Source: Spirochaetales bacterium
Lineage (GTDB): Bacteria; Spirochaetota; Spirochaetia; CADAEX01
Assembly (NCBI GenBank): GCA_024233785.1
Contig: JACKPD010000010.1
Location: 1-64,000, forward strand
Length of the DNA stretch: 64,000 nucleotides
Direction: 5' to 3'
In this document: piece after piece, positions 52,645 through 61,162 of the stretch
Layout of the letters: every line of letters starts with the position of its first letter
Numbering within the stretch: the stretch's first letter is position 1
Translations under genes and position numbers: made by a program
Notes under the pieces: generated by a model
Told to the model about the DNA's origin: nothing
Database searches by the model: none
Seen by the model: only the letters and a program-made list of their open reading frames with translations

Positions 52645-53541
52645 CTAATAAGAGCTGAAATAGATATTTAAAATAAGTGCGACTTTGCCTTTAGTAATTT
52701 TCATCCCTTTACTGCGGGCTTCTTCATAAACTTCATCTACTGTAGCAGATGAACGTCTGGTTTTTATTTCAATTATTGAATCTATGTCACTCTGAGGTAT
52801 GGGTTCTTTACTCCCGTAAATGCCTTTTCGTGTGACAGCAATATAAGCGTATCTCAGGGCTTCAAAATCTGACAATAGTTTTTTATGAGCTGCTGAAAGA
52901 TTTTTATACTCTGTTGAGAGAGTTGCGAGATCTTCAGCAAGCCTGTTGATTCTACCGTCCTGGTTGGAATCACTAACCTTTATCTCCGAAATCTGCTGTA
53001 TCATGAATTCCGGATCATGTGCCGCGATATACTTGACCGGGTCTTCAACAGCCTCATAAACCGCTTTAAGCAGAAGATCAGGCCCGTAATACTGTCCCCT
53101 TATCCTGATAAAATAGTTATCCTTGACTACTCTGAAATCATACGCGGTATAAGCAGCATGAAAAAAAGTAATTCCAGCCGGGAGATATGGGGACAACTCG
53201 GTTTCATTAAATATGAGAGAGTCAGGAATAACATTTATCTCTATTCCTTCTTTTTTAAAAATCAGTTTTACTGATTTTGCCGTCAATGTTTTCCAGCTGA
53301 ATATTTCGTTTGCGAATATTTTCAGGGTTTCTCTTTCCCTTTCCCCGGGATTCCCTTCAAGCATAATAGAAACTTCAGCATCCCCGCCCGGATAGTTAAC
53401 CCTGTATAAATTAAAAGTCCCTTCTTTCCCGGTCTGGGTGAATGTTATATTACTAAAGTCAGGCGCCCTGTCTTGCGCAAAAACTGATATAGTTCCCAAT
53501 ATAAGAAACGACAATGCTATTATCTTTATTTTTTTCAGCAT
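52645..53541 (-). CDS. Unknown secreted protein of the cyclase operon
   Basis: This 298-residue protein is read from the ATG at 53541 (AGGAG 8 nt upstream; a start at 53583 has no such site). The signal peptide is MLKKIKIIALSFLILGTISVFA-QDR. Mature residues 25-180 look like a beta-rich domain (FSNITFTQTGKEGTFNLYRVNY, YDFRVVKDNYFIRIRGQYYG). A short coiled coil lies about 190-225, and the end looks like a small helical domain (TVDEVYEEARSKGMKITKGKVALILNIYF). No family is recognised. It is the third gene after the cyclase. Confidence 0.72.
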   Translation of the reverse strand: MLKKIKIIALSFLILGTISVFAQDRAPDFSNITFTQTGKEGTFNLYRVNYPGGDAEVSIMLEGNPGERERETLKIFANEIFSWKTLTAKSVKLIFKKEGIEINVIPDSLIFNETELSPYLPAGITFFHAAYTAYDFRVVKDNYFIRIRGQYYGPDLLLKAVYEAVEDPVKYIAAHDPEFMIQQISEIKVSDSNQDGRINRLAEDLATLSTEYKNLSAAHKKLLSDFEALRYAYIAVTRKGIYGSKEPIPQSDIDSIIEIKTRRSSATVDEVYEEARSKGMKITKGKVALILNIYFSSY

Positions 53542-53588
53542 ACTATTAACTCCTGTTAACTCCCCGGCCGCTGATTCTTTCAATTTAA

Positions 53589-54959
53589 TTATCTGATTAT
53601 TACCAGTATTCTGTCAAAAGGCCGTATCTGCTTTTTATCAGCTCCCTGCTGCGGCGAACCAGTTTCCCGCGCAAAAAGCCTGTCATCTGTATAATAAAAC
53701 TCAATCTCGCCAATAGGCTCATTATCATTCCTAAAAACATAGGCTTTATCGCCGGTTTTTATTTCCAGTATCCTGTTCATGAATACAATTATTTCATCGC
53801 TGCTTACAGGGTCAATAACATAGCCGCTGACTCCGCTGGCCTGAATATAATAATCAAAAGCGTTACTGAAATTTTCAATATACCTGTTTTTTTCATCAAT
53901 TTTTTGCGCGCTTTTATTCCAAACGGATTCATAACCATTTCTGATAAAAAGTTCTTTTTCATTTAACCTTTTTACAGCATCTGCCACTGAATTCTGATAT
54001 GGGACCTTTGCCAGCTGGTCAAGGAGAACGATAACCTTTTCGGATTCACCTCTTATGCTGTCAATTTCACCGGCGGAAGCCGCTTTATCCTTATCCAGAA
54101 TTGCGACTGAAGTCTGGTCAGCTAAAGCCGGAACTGTTTTAGTCTTTTTATCTGATAAAATCTTTTTAATATTTTCTTCTTTAAAAACAGGATCAAGTTT
54201 ATTTTTCAGAACACTGGCCAGCCGCGCGCTGTCCCTTTTGACAGAAGCATTCTCCGCTTCGAAATTGGCAGTTATTGATCTGATCCTCTCTTCATATGAG
54301 TTAATCAGCTCCTGCTGCTGCAGCTCTGCCATTCTCCGCTGGTTGTTGAGAATTTCATCCTGCTTTCTTGCCTTATCCAGCACAGCGGCATCATAGGATG
54401 CCATTGCTTTTTCAATTTCTTTTATTTCTTCTTCCTTAGCCGCTATTTTTTCCCCATATTCTGATTTTATAATGGCCGAATCGCTGTTTCTTTTTTTATA
54501 TATGGCGGCTACCCTTAATTTCTTCATATTCTCGCTTTCACCGCTTGCCATTACTATGGAAACATCCCTTTCAGCCTTGCTGTTCAGATTGTCTATTTCC
54601 TCATTCATGCTGAGCTTCAGATTTTCCTGGTCCGCTCTTGTTTTTCTGAGATTCTGTTCATATTTTTTCGCTACATCCAGAATATCCTTGAGGTTTACAT
54701 CCTCAAAATCCTTGATCTGCACAGGAACAACCTTGCCGGCTTCCTGTATATATCTTGTTACTGCGTAAGCTGTCCCGACAACGGCAATAAGGAACACAAG
54801 GAGCGTAATCATTACAACATAATTTCTGTTCTTTTTTGATGCTGCAAATTCCACTTCGAGATCATAAAGTTCCCTGGAGCCTACTTCGAGATTCTTCCAG
54901 TCAAGAAATGCATTTTTACTCTTGCTGACCAAGTCTTTTACTTTTCCATCATTGTCCAT
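53589..54959 (-). CDS. Unknown single-span membrane protein with long coiled coil
   Basis: This 456-residue protein has a short cytoplasmic start, one membrane helix (about residues 47-70, YVVMITLLVFLIAVVGTAYAV), then a long Lys/Glu/Ala-rich coiled coil (about 95-270) and a C-terminal beta-rich domain (355-456, ending RPFDRILVIIR). It lies mostly in the periplasm. Its start overlaps the end of the cyclase gene by 22 bp, so it is translationally coupled. It may sense or scaffold for the cyclase, but this is inferred from position. Confidence 0.75.
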   Translation of the reverse strand: MDNDGKVKDLVSKSKNAFLDWKNLEVGSRELYDLEVEFAASKKNRNYVVMITLLVFLIAVVGTAYAVTRYIQEAGKVVPVQIKDFEDVNLKDILDVAKKYEQNLRKTRADQENLKLSMNEEIDNLNSKAERDVSIVMASGESENMKKLRVAAIYKKRNSDSAIIKSEYGEKIAAKEEEIKEIEKAMASYDAAVLDKARKQDEILNNQRRMAELQQQELINSYEERIRSITANFEAENASVKRDSARLASVLKNKLDPVFKEENIKKILSDKKTKTVPALADQTSVAILDKDKAASAGEIDSIRGESEKVIVLLDQLAKVPYQNSVADAVKRLNEKELFIRNGYESVWNKSAQKIDEKNRYIENFSNAFDYYIQASGVSGYVIDPVSSDEIIVFMNRILEIKTGDKAYVFRNDNEPIGEIEFYYTDDRLFARETGSPQQGADKKQIRPFDRILVIIR

Positions 54960-56686
54960 ATACCATTCCAGTTTTCAGGCGGTTTTGCTCCTGATATCCT
55001 GCTAATGAATATTTCCGCAGCAGGGATTCCGCATTTTGCGAAGTATTTCTCCGCAGCTTTCCAATCGCCTTTATAATAATCTTTAAGGGCAGTGTCAAAC
55101 ATCTCCAGTCTACCTTCAAGGTCAGAATCGAGTACATCAAGAGGAACAGGCCAGAAAACCTTTTTCCCTTCTTTCTTGCCCTTGACTTTAACAGTATCAA
55201 GCTCCTGGAAAAAATAATCAGCATTATTCCTTATTGCATCATTTTTAATATATTCAGAACATATTACAGGTACCTTATAGATCCTTGTAAGCCCTTCAAG
55301 GCGCGAAGAAGAGTTGACATTATCACCAATAACTGTGTTTGTCATTCTTTCATTTGATCCGATGTTGCCGTAAAATACATCTCCGCCGTCTATGCCGACT
55401 CCTACTTCGATGAGGACGGCCTTATAGACCATCTCTTCGGCAGCAGAAAGGGCTCCGTATTTTTTGACAATTTCCTCTTTCTTGTCAATCATCTTTTTCC
55501 TGAGAGAAGCAGCTACTTCCTGTATTCCGTAACCTGCGGTAAGTGCCTGAACAGATTTGTTTTCTACGGAATCATCAAATGTGCCGAAAACAGCCAGCAG
55601 CGCATCACCGATTATGGAACCGACAATACCTTCCTTCCTGTGGACTCTTTTTATCGCTTCCTGATAATGCATGTTTATAAGGCTGATTATATCTGTCCCG
55701 AGGATTTCAGTCATATTTGTAAACTGCTTTATATCTGAGAACAGGATTGTCAGTTCTCTGGATGAACCTTCAAGTTTTATCCGCTGCTCCTTGTAGGCTT
55801 TTCTTGCAACATCCGCAGTTACAAATTTCTTGAAGATGTTCATCAGGTTATCTATATTGCTGGAAAGTGAGTTAAATGACATACCTAAAAGCGTTATATC
55901 ATCATTGGGAGCATCTTTAAGATCTATAATACCTATTCTCTGGTCTGTCCTCATTGCCATAATCTGGTCTGTCATAAGTTTAACAAAGCGCAGCAGGCTG
56001 TTGACAAGAAATACGCCCAGGAATCCGCATATAATTGTAATAGCGATTATAATTACCGCTACCTGGTTAAAAACCACTCTTGTAGGATAATAAAATTCGT
56101 TAACCTCTTCTGCCCTCACCAGAAAAGTATCCCATTTCTGGTTGAATTTAAATACACCGAAATATTCAAGATTCCCAAGATAAAAATTGATGGCCCCTTC
56201 TTTTGTGCCGGCGGCAGAGGCTTCCACGATAAGATTGTTAAGCGCGGGCCTTTCAGCCTCTTCTACGTTTATAGTAGGGGAAACTGAGAAAAACAGGCTG
56301 CTGTCTGTATTTATTCCGATAAAAACAGACTTTTCTCCGCGCAGCTCTTTTATGGCCCGTTCCCGGATATTCTTTACAGACTCTTCCTTGTCTTCATTAA
56401 AAGAAAATATTTCATATTGATTATTACAGAAAATATGAAGGTCCTTGAGATCCCTTACAAGAAGCTGGTTTAAAAGTTTTATCTGCACTCCCCTGTTAAG
56501 AACAAGGTTGATATAGTTGGTCGTAAAATTGGAGAGCAGCAGCAGAATTGTGAAAAGTCCTGTAATCTTGAGGGTAATAGGTACAACCCTTGTACCTCTG
56601 ATTTTATGTCCTATAAAATTTTTAATATTTTTCTTCACCTTTTTTTTCTTTTTATTGTTATATTTGAAAATTGTTAAAAATAACAT
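54938..56686 (-). CDS. Class III nucleotide cyclase, membrane-bound
   Basis: This 582-residue protein has a membrane helix near residues 38-60, a periplasmic sensor domain (about 62-200), a second helix (208-230), a HAMP-like linker (230-285) and a class III cyclase catalytic domain (305-495). The metal-binding Asp residues are present (Asp318 in LFSDIKQFT, Asp361 in IIGDALLAVFG), and so are the Asn and Arg of the transition state in TVIGDNVNSSSRLEG. The usual base-specifying Lys (DKFIGD) reads Ser357 here, so ATP versus GTP is undecided. It likely makes a cyclic nucleotide in response to an outside signal. Confidence 0.88.
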   Translation of the reverse strand: MLFLTIFKYNNKKKKKVKKNIKNFIGHKIRGTRVVPITLKITGLFTILLLLSNFTTNYINLVLNRGVQIKLLNQLLVRDLKDLHIFCNNQYEIFSFNEDKEESVKNIRERAIKELRGEKSVFIGINTDSSLFFSVSPTINVEEAERPALNNLIVEASAAGTKEGAINFYLGNLEYFGVFKFNQKWDTFLVRAEEVNEFYYPTRVVFNQVAVIIIAITIICGFLGVFLVNSLLRFVKLMTDQIMAMRTDQRIGIIDLKDAPNDDITLLGMSFNSLSSNIDNLMNIFKKFVTADVARKAYKEQRIKLEGSSRELTILFSDIKQFTNMTEILGTDIISLINMHYQEAIKRVHRKEGIVGSIIGDALLAVFGTFDDSVENKSVQALTAGYGIQEVAASLRKKMIDKKEEIVKKYGALSAAEEMVYKAVLIEVGVGIDGGDVFYGNIGSNERMTNTVIGDNVNSSSRLEGLTRIYKVPVICSEYIKNDAIRNNADYFFQELDTVKVKGKKEGKKVFWPVPLDVLDSDLEGRLEMFDTALKDYYKGDWKAAEKYFAKCGIPAAEIFISRISGAKPPENWNGIWTMMEK

Positions 56687-56802
56687 TTATAATTTTAAAG
56701 CACTAATTTTAGAAAATCAAGAAAATTATTCTCAGTTGAATTAAATGTAATTTTTTGCTAACATTGGATAATCATCACTAATGTTATAGCCTGGAGTATT
56801 AT

Positions 56803-57405
56803 ATGTATGTAGTCTGTCTTGATCTTGAAGGTGTTCTTGTTCCTGAAATCTGGATAAATGTAGCGAAAAAAACCGGAATTGATGAACTCAAGCTCACTAC
56901 AAGGGATATTTCTGATTACAATGCCCTGATGAAAAGAAGGATTGCGATCCTGGATGAAAACAATCTTAAGCTAAAAGATATTCAGGATGTAATTGCGACA
57001 ATGGACCCTCTTGACGGGGCGGAGGAATTCCTTGAAAAACTCAGGGAGCTGACACAGGTTATAATTCTTTCTGATACATTTACACAATTCGCCAAACCTC
57101 TTATGAAGAAACTCAGATGGCCTGTTATCTTCTGCAATGAACTTGTAATTGACAGTTCAGACAGGATCTCTGATTTCGCCTTAAGGCAGCAGGACGGAAA
57201 AAAGCATGCTGTCAGGGGATTTCATTCAATGGGCTTCAAGGTTGTTGCATCCGGTGATTCATATAACGATCTTTCAATGATAAGGGAAGCGGACAGCGGG
57301 GCCCTTTTCTGCCCTCCGGAAAAAATCGTAAAAGACAATCCTGATCTTCCGGTTGCAATGACACACAAAGAGCTGCTGGAAATAATAAAAAGCCTTGTAG
57401 AATAA
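56803..57405 (+). CDS. thrH: ThrH-type phosphoserine phosphatase/homoserine kinase
   Basis: This 200-residue HAD-family enzyme carries CLDLEGVLVPEIWINVAKKTGID (nucleophile Asp), ILSDTF, and GDSYNDLSMI. The sequence is closely alike to Pseudomonas ThrH, which has phosphoserine phosphatase activity and can phosphorylate homoserine. Together with serA and serC in this window it can complete serine synthesis. GGAG lies 6 nt before the ATG. A TAACATT/AATGTTA inverted repeat (56759-56786) lies just upstream. Confidence 0.93.
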   Translation: MYVVCLDLEGVLVPEIWINVAKKTGIDELKLTTRDISDYNALMKRRIAILDENNLKLKDIQDVIATMDPLDGAEEFLEKLRELTQVIILSDTFTQFAKPLMKKLRWPVIFCNELVIDSSDRISDFALRQQDGKKHAVRGFHSMGFKVVASGDSYNDLSMIREADSGALFCPPEKIVKDNPDLPVAMTHKELLEIIKSLVE

Positions 57406-57419
57406 AAAAACAGGACCTC

Positions 57420-59879
57420 TCAGCCGGTTAATCTTTTGATCTCATCTTTCAGCAAAGGGAAAAGATGTGCTGTCCTGTTAAGGTTTTCCATTGATTTTTC
57501 AGCATTGTTTTCCTTAGCGCTCTTTTCCAGTTCACCTGCAGCATCCCCGAATTTCCTGATGGCAAGATTCCATGAGCCACCCTTGATTGAGTGGGCTTCA
57601 CGGCATAGTGACTCATAGTCCTTTTTTTCAAGAAGCGCCCTCATTTCAGTCAGCTGCTTCTCAACCCTGACACTGAACTCAGCGAGCGTTTCAAGAAGTA
57701 TTTCCTTTTCACCCATAAAAGTATCGAGGGCGTCTTTAAAGTCAATCATTTCAGCGGCTTTAACCGGAGGGACCGGAGGTACAGCGCTGTTTACAGTATT
57801 TTTTTCCGTACCATTCCCTGACGAAGCAGGCTGTGTTTTAACTGTGCTGATAATCGAATATCCATTTCCGTTTTTTTCAGACGCAGGTTCCAGCTCCTCA
57901 AGGTCAGCTACTTCATCGCCGACTATCAGCCACTTGCTGAAAAGCGGAACAAGGTCGGATTTTTTAAAAGGTTTGGAGAGAAAATCGTCCATGCCTGCTT
58001 CTATGCATTTCTCTTTTTCACCTGCAATTGCATTAGCAGTAACAGCAATTATCGGAGCAGTCACCCCCATCTCCTTAATCCTTCTTGAGGCGTCAAAACC
58101 GTTCATTACCGGCATCTGTATATCCATCAGGATAAGATCGAATTTTTCTTTTTTTGCCAGCTCTACCGCTTCCAGCCCGTTATCAGCAACAGATACATCA
58201 ATATTAAAATTGTTTAAAATTGTTTTAAAAAGTTTCTGGTTGATATAATAATCTTCGGCAAGGAGGAATTTTTTTCTGCTGTTAAGAAGCAGTTCCTGAA
58301 TTACGCTGAGTTCCTGTTCAGCAGTACTATCATCTTCCTCGTCATCTATTACTATTCCAAGAGCCTTGAAAACAGCGCTGTAAAGATGTCTTTTCTTGAC
58401 CGGTTTGTTGATATATCCGTCAAACCAGTTCAGGAGCTTCATTTTTGCCTCGTCCCCGCCCATTCCGATAGGGGTCATGAGGACCTTTTTAATATCAGAA
58501 TACCGGCTTTCGGCTTTTATCTCACTTGCAAGCTGCCATCCGTCCATACCGGGCATTCTCTGGTCAATAAGCACCAGATCCACATCTGCATCCCCGCTCT
58601 TAACACTTTCAAGAAACGAAATAGCTTCATTTCCGTTATCAGCTTCATAAACCCTTATTCCAATTTCTTCAAGATATTTCCGTACCTGACTCCTGCTTGT
58701 TTCATTATCATCAACAAGCAGCAGCTCGATTTTCACAGGGAGTTTTAATGCCCGTGACATTTTCCCATTTGACAGCGTTGAAACCCGGGTTCTGACAGTA
58801 AACCAGAAGAGGGAACCCTTCCCCTCTACACTGTCAAAACCTATTTCTCCGCCGAAAAGTTCAGCAAGTTTTTTACTTATGGAAAGGCCGAGTCCCGTAC
58901 CTCCGAATTTGCGGGTTATTGATGAGTCGACCTGGGTAAACACGTTAAAAAGAAGATTTTTTCTGCTGTCCGGGATACCTATACCTGTATCGCTGACAGT
59001 AAACTTGATTTTCATCTCATCGCCTTCTGTTTTTACCATGCGGGCGCTTACAACAATCTCCCCTTTTTTAGTGAATTTGATGGCATTGTTAAGAAGGTTC
59101 ATTACAACCTGACGGAGCCTTACCGGATCGCCCTCAATTATTTCAGGAACATCAGGCGAAATAGAGAGTACAACCTCAAGCTCTTTTTTATGGGCTTCCA
59201 TCGCGATCAGTGTAACTGCGTCTTCAAGCGTTTCATAAAGATTATATCCGATATTTTCAAGTTCAAGTTTTCCTGCTTCAATCTTGGAAAAATCAAGGAT
59301 ATCGTTGACAAGGCTTAAAAGGACACCTGCTGAAAAAAGAATCTGATCGCCGTATTCCCTCTGTTCGACATCAAGCGGCGTATCAAGTATAAGTTCCGAC
59401 ATCCCCATAATTGTATGAAGCGGAGTCCTTATTTCATGGCTTACATTGGCAAGAAATTCCGATTTTGTTTTCGCTGCCTGTTCGGCAAGCCCTTTTGCTT
59501 CCTCAAGCTGTTTTTCCGCGGTTTTCAGTTCTGATATGTCGTCTATCAGCCCAATATAAAGTTTTCTGTCCTGGTCATCTGATGCTGTATTAATTCTTAC
59601 AGTATAGGATTTTCCGTATTTTTCTTTTTCACTGTATTCATATCTGATGCTGTCTTTCCCGGTTACTGCGATTTCACTTAATTTGCCGGTAAACTCTTTA
59701 AAAAAATCATTACTCAGGACATCTGAAAGTTTTTTGCCTTCAATTGTCTCATTTTGTTTCACTGTAAGTTTTTTAAATGAAATATTTGCTTTTAGAATTT
59801 CGAGATTATCACTAAAAATAAAAACTGCGTAAGGAGAATTCTCGATAAAATTAATTAATACTTTTTCAAATTGCATCAT
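57420..59879 (-). CDS. Hybrid histidine kinase (PAS, HisKA, HATPase, REC, REC, HPt)
   Basis: This 819-residue protein has a PAS-like sensor (1-120), HisKA with His148 (FLANVSHEIRTPLH), HATPase with N box NLLNNAIKFTKKGEI, G1 DTGIGIP and G2 GGTGLGL, receiver 1 with Asp439 (LVLIDQRMPGMDG), receiver 2 with Asp586 (LILMDIQMPVMNG), and an HPt domain with His763 (CREAHSIKGGSW). No membrane segment is seen, so it senses inside the cell. It can carry out a full phosphorelay alone. It lies 18 bp after the response regulator, in one operon. Confidence 0.94.
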   Translation of the reverse strand: MMQFEKVLINFIENSPYAVFIFSDNLEILKANISFKKLTVKQNETIEGKKLSDVLSNDFFKEFTGKLSEIAVTGKDSIRYEYSEKEKYGKSYTVRINTASDDQDRKLYIGLIDDISELKTAEKQLEEAKGLAEQAAKTKSEFLANVSHEIRTPLHTIMGMSELILDTPLDVEQREYGDQILFSAGVLLSLVNDILDFSKIEAGKLELENIGYNLYETLEDAVTLIAMEAHKKELEVVLSISPDVPEIIEGDPVRLRQVVMNLLNNAIKFTKKGEIVVSARMVKTEGDEMKIKFTVSDTGIGIPDSRKNLLFNVFTQVDSSITRKFGGTGLGLSISKKLAELFGGEIGFDSVEGKGSLFWFTVRTRVSTLSNGKMSRALKLPVKIELLLVDDNETSRSQVRKYLEEIGIRVYEADNGNEAISFLESVKSGDADVDLVLIDQRMPGMDGWQLASEIKAESRYSDIKKVLMTPIGMGGDEAKMKLLNWFDGYINKPVKKRHLYSAVFKALGIVIDDEEDDSTAEQELSVIQELLLNSRKKFLLAEDYYINQKLFKTILNNFNIDVSVADNGLEAVELAKKEKFDLILMDIQMPVMNGFDASRRIKEMGVTAPIIAVTANAIAGEKEKCIEAGMDDFLSKPFKKSDLVPLFSKWLIVGDEVADLEELEPASEKNGNGYSIISTVKTQPASSGNGTEKNTVNSAVPPVPPVKAAEMIDFKDALDTFMGEKEILLETLAEFSVRVEKQLTEMRALLEKKDYESLCREAHSIKGGSWNLAIRKFGDAAGELEKSAKENNAEKSMENLNRTAHLFPLLKDEIKRLTG

Positions 59880-59897
59880 CCGTATATCCCTGTTTTA

Positions 59898-61148
59898 TCA
59901 GAACCCGGGATTCAGGATTTCTGCTGTTTTTCTTTTTATCGCATCAGGCTTTAACGGTTTTGACATGTAGCTTCTGACTCCGTATTTAACTGCTTTAAGG
60001 ACTGTTTCCTTCTGGGACAGTGCGGAAAGGATGATTACCGGTGTATTGATTTTCTCCCTGTCCATATATTCGAGGACTCCGAATCCGTCAAGTTCAGGCA
60101 TCATTACATCAAGAAACACAAGATCATATTTATTGCCGGGAAGGGCCTCGACAAACTTTTTCCCGTTTTCATACAGGTCGAGCTGCCATTCAAGTGATTT
60201 GAATACAGTTTTAACAAGCTGCCTTATCACAAAATCATCATCGACTATCGCTATTTTCACATTATTCCCGATTGTCTCAAGCTGTCTGAAGAGGTTTTCC
60301 GCTTCAAACCTCATTTCAATTTTACCTTCCTGGGGATTTCCGGAAAGTTTTGCCCCCAGCAGATTATCCTCAACAACCTTGTCCTGGGCATATGCATCAC
60401 CTTTTTTTCCGATCAGCACATCAAGGGCATCGCCAAGATTATTGGTTGTCTTTATTCCCTTGAATTCCGGAACAGATTTAACATAATCCTTAATTGCACC
60501 TGAATTGGTAAGAATCATTATCTGATCAGGTTTTTCAGCCGCGCTTTTTACAGCAATATCCAGGAGATTGCGCAATTTGAAAATATTTTTATCCTCAATT
60601 TCAACATTCGACATCATAAGGAGGATTTTGGGATGCGCAATATTGTAGATTTTAATCAGCTCGTTAAGCCGGAACTGCAGAATATCAATTTTTTCGGTAT
60701 TCAGCCCGCGGGCAATTTCAATAAATATAATTTCGTCGTTAAAGTTTGCTTCAATTATGCAGGGCGTGTCATCGACCTCCATCTCTATTTTAAATATCTC
60801 TGAAACACCTTTAAAGAGAGAATCAATTTTGACCGGTTTTGAGAGTATTTTTTTAACTCCGTATTTGGCAAGTTCGACTATTTTACTTTTATCAATTCTG
60901 CTGGTAAGAAGAATTACAGGTATTGATGACGTATTTGGGTTAGCCTCTTTCTCAATAAGTATTTCCTCTGAACTTTTTCTTGTGAGCATGTAGTCCATGA
61001 CAATAAGGTCAGGAATTACCTTCCGGAGTTTAAGTGACCCGTCAAGCCCGTTTACTCCATTGAAAACTTCAAAATTCAATTCTGTAAATTTTTTTTCAAG
61101 ATACTGGCGGAATTCCTCGTTTTCATCAATAATCAACACTTTTTTCAT
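59898..61148 (-). CDS. Response regulator with two receivers flanking a STAS-like domain
   Basis: This 416-residue protein is read from the ATG at 61148 (GGAGAG upstream; the ATG at 61166 overlaps the gene before). Receiver 1 has Asp52 (LIVMDYMLTRK); receiver 2 starts near 297 (VKIAIVDDDF) with Asp347 (LVFLDVMMPELDG). Residues 130-250 look like a STAS domain (IFIEIARGLNTEKIDILQFRL, PKILLMMSNVEIEDKN, QIMILTNSGAIKDYVKSVPE), the fold of anti-sigma-factor antagonists. There is no DNA-binding output domain. It could link the phosphorelay to a partner-switch. Confidence 0.85.
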   Translation of the reverse strand: MKKVLIIDENEEFRQYLEKKFTELNFEVFNGVNGLDGSLKLRKVIPDLIVMDYMLTRKSSEEILIEKEANPNTSSIPVILLTSRIDKSKIVELAKYGVKKILSKPVKIDSLFKGVSEIFKIEMEVDDTPCIIEANFNDEIIFIEIARGLNTEKIDILQFRLNELIKIYNIAHPKILLMMSNVEIEDKNIFKLRNLLDIAVKSAAEKPDQIMILTNSGAIKDYVKSVPEFKGIKTTNNLGDALDVLIGKKGDAYAQDKVVEDNLLGAKLSGNPQEGKIEMRFEAENLFRQLETIGNNVKIAIVDDDFVIRQLVKTVFKSLEWQLDLYENGKKFVEALPGNKYDLVFLDVMMPELDGFGVLEYMDREKINTPVIILSALSQKETVLKAVKYGVRSYMSKPLKPDAIKRKTAEILNPGF

Positions 61149-61162
61149 TATACTCTCCAGAT

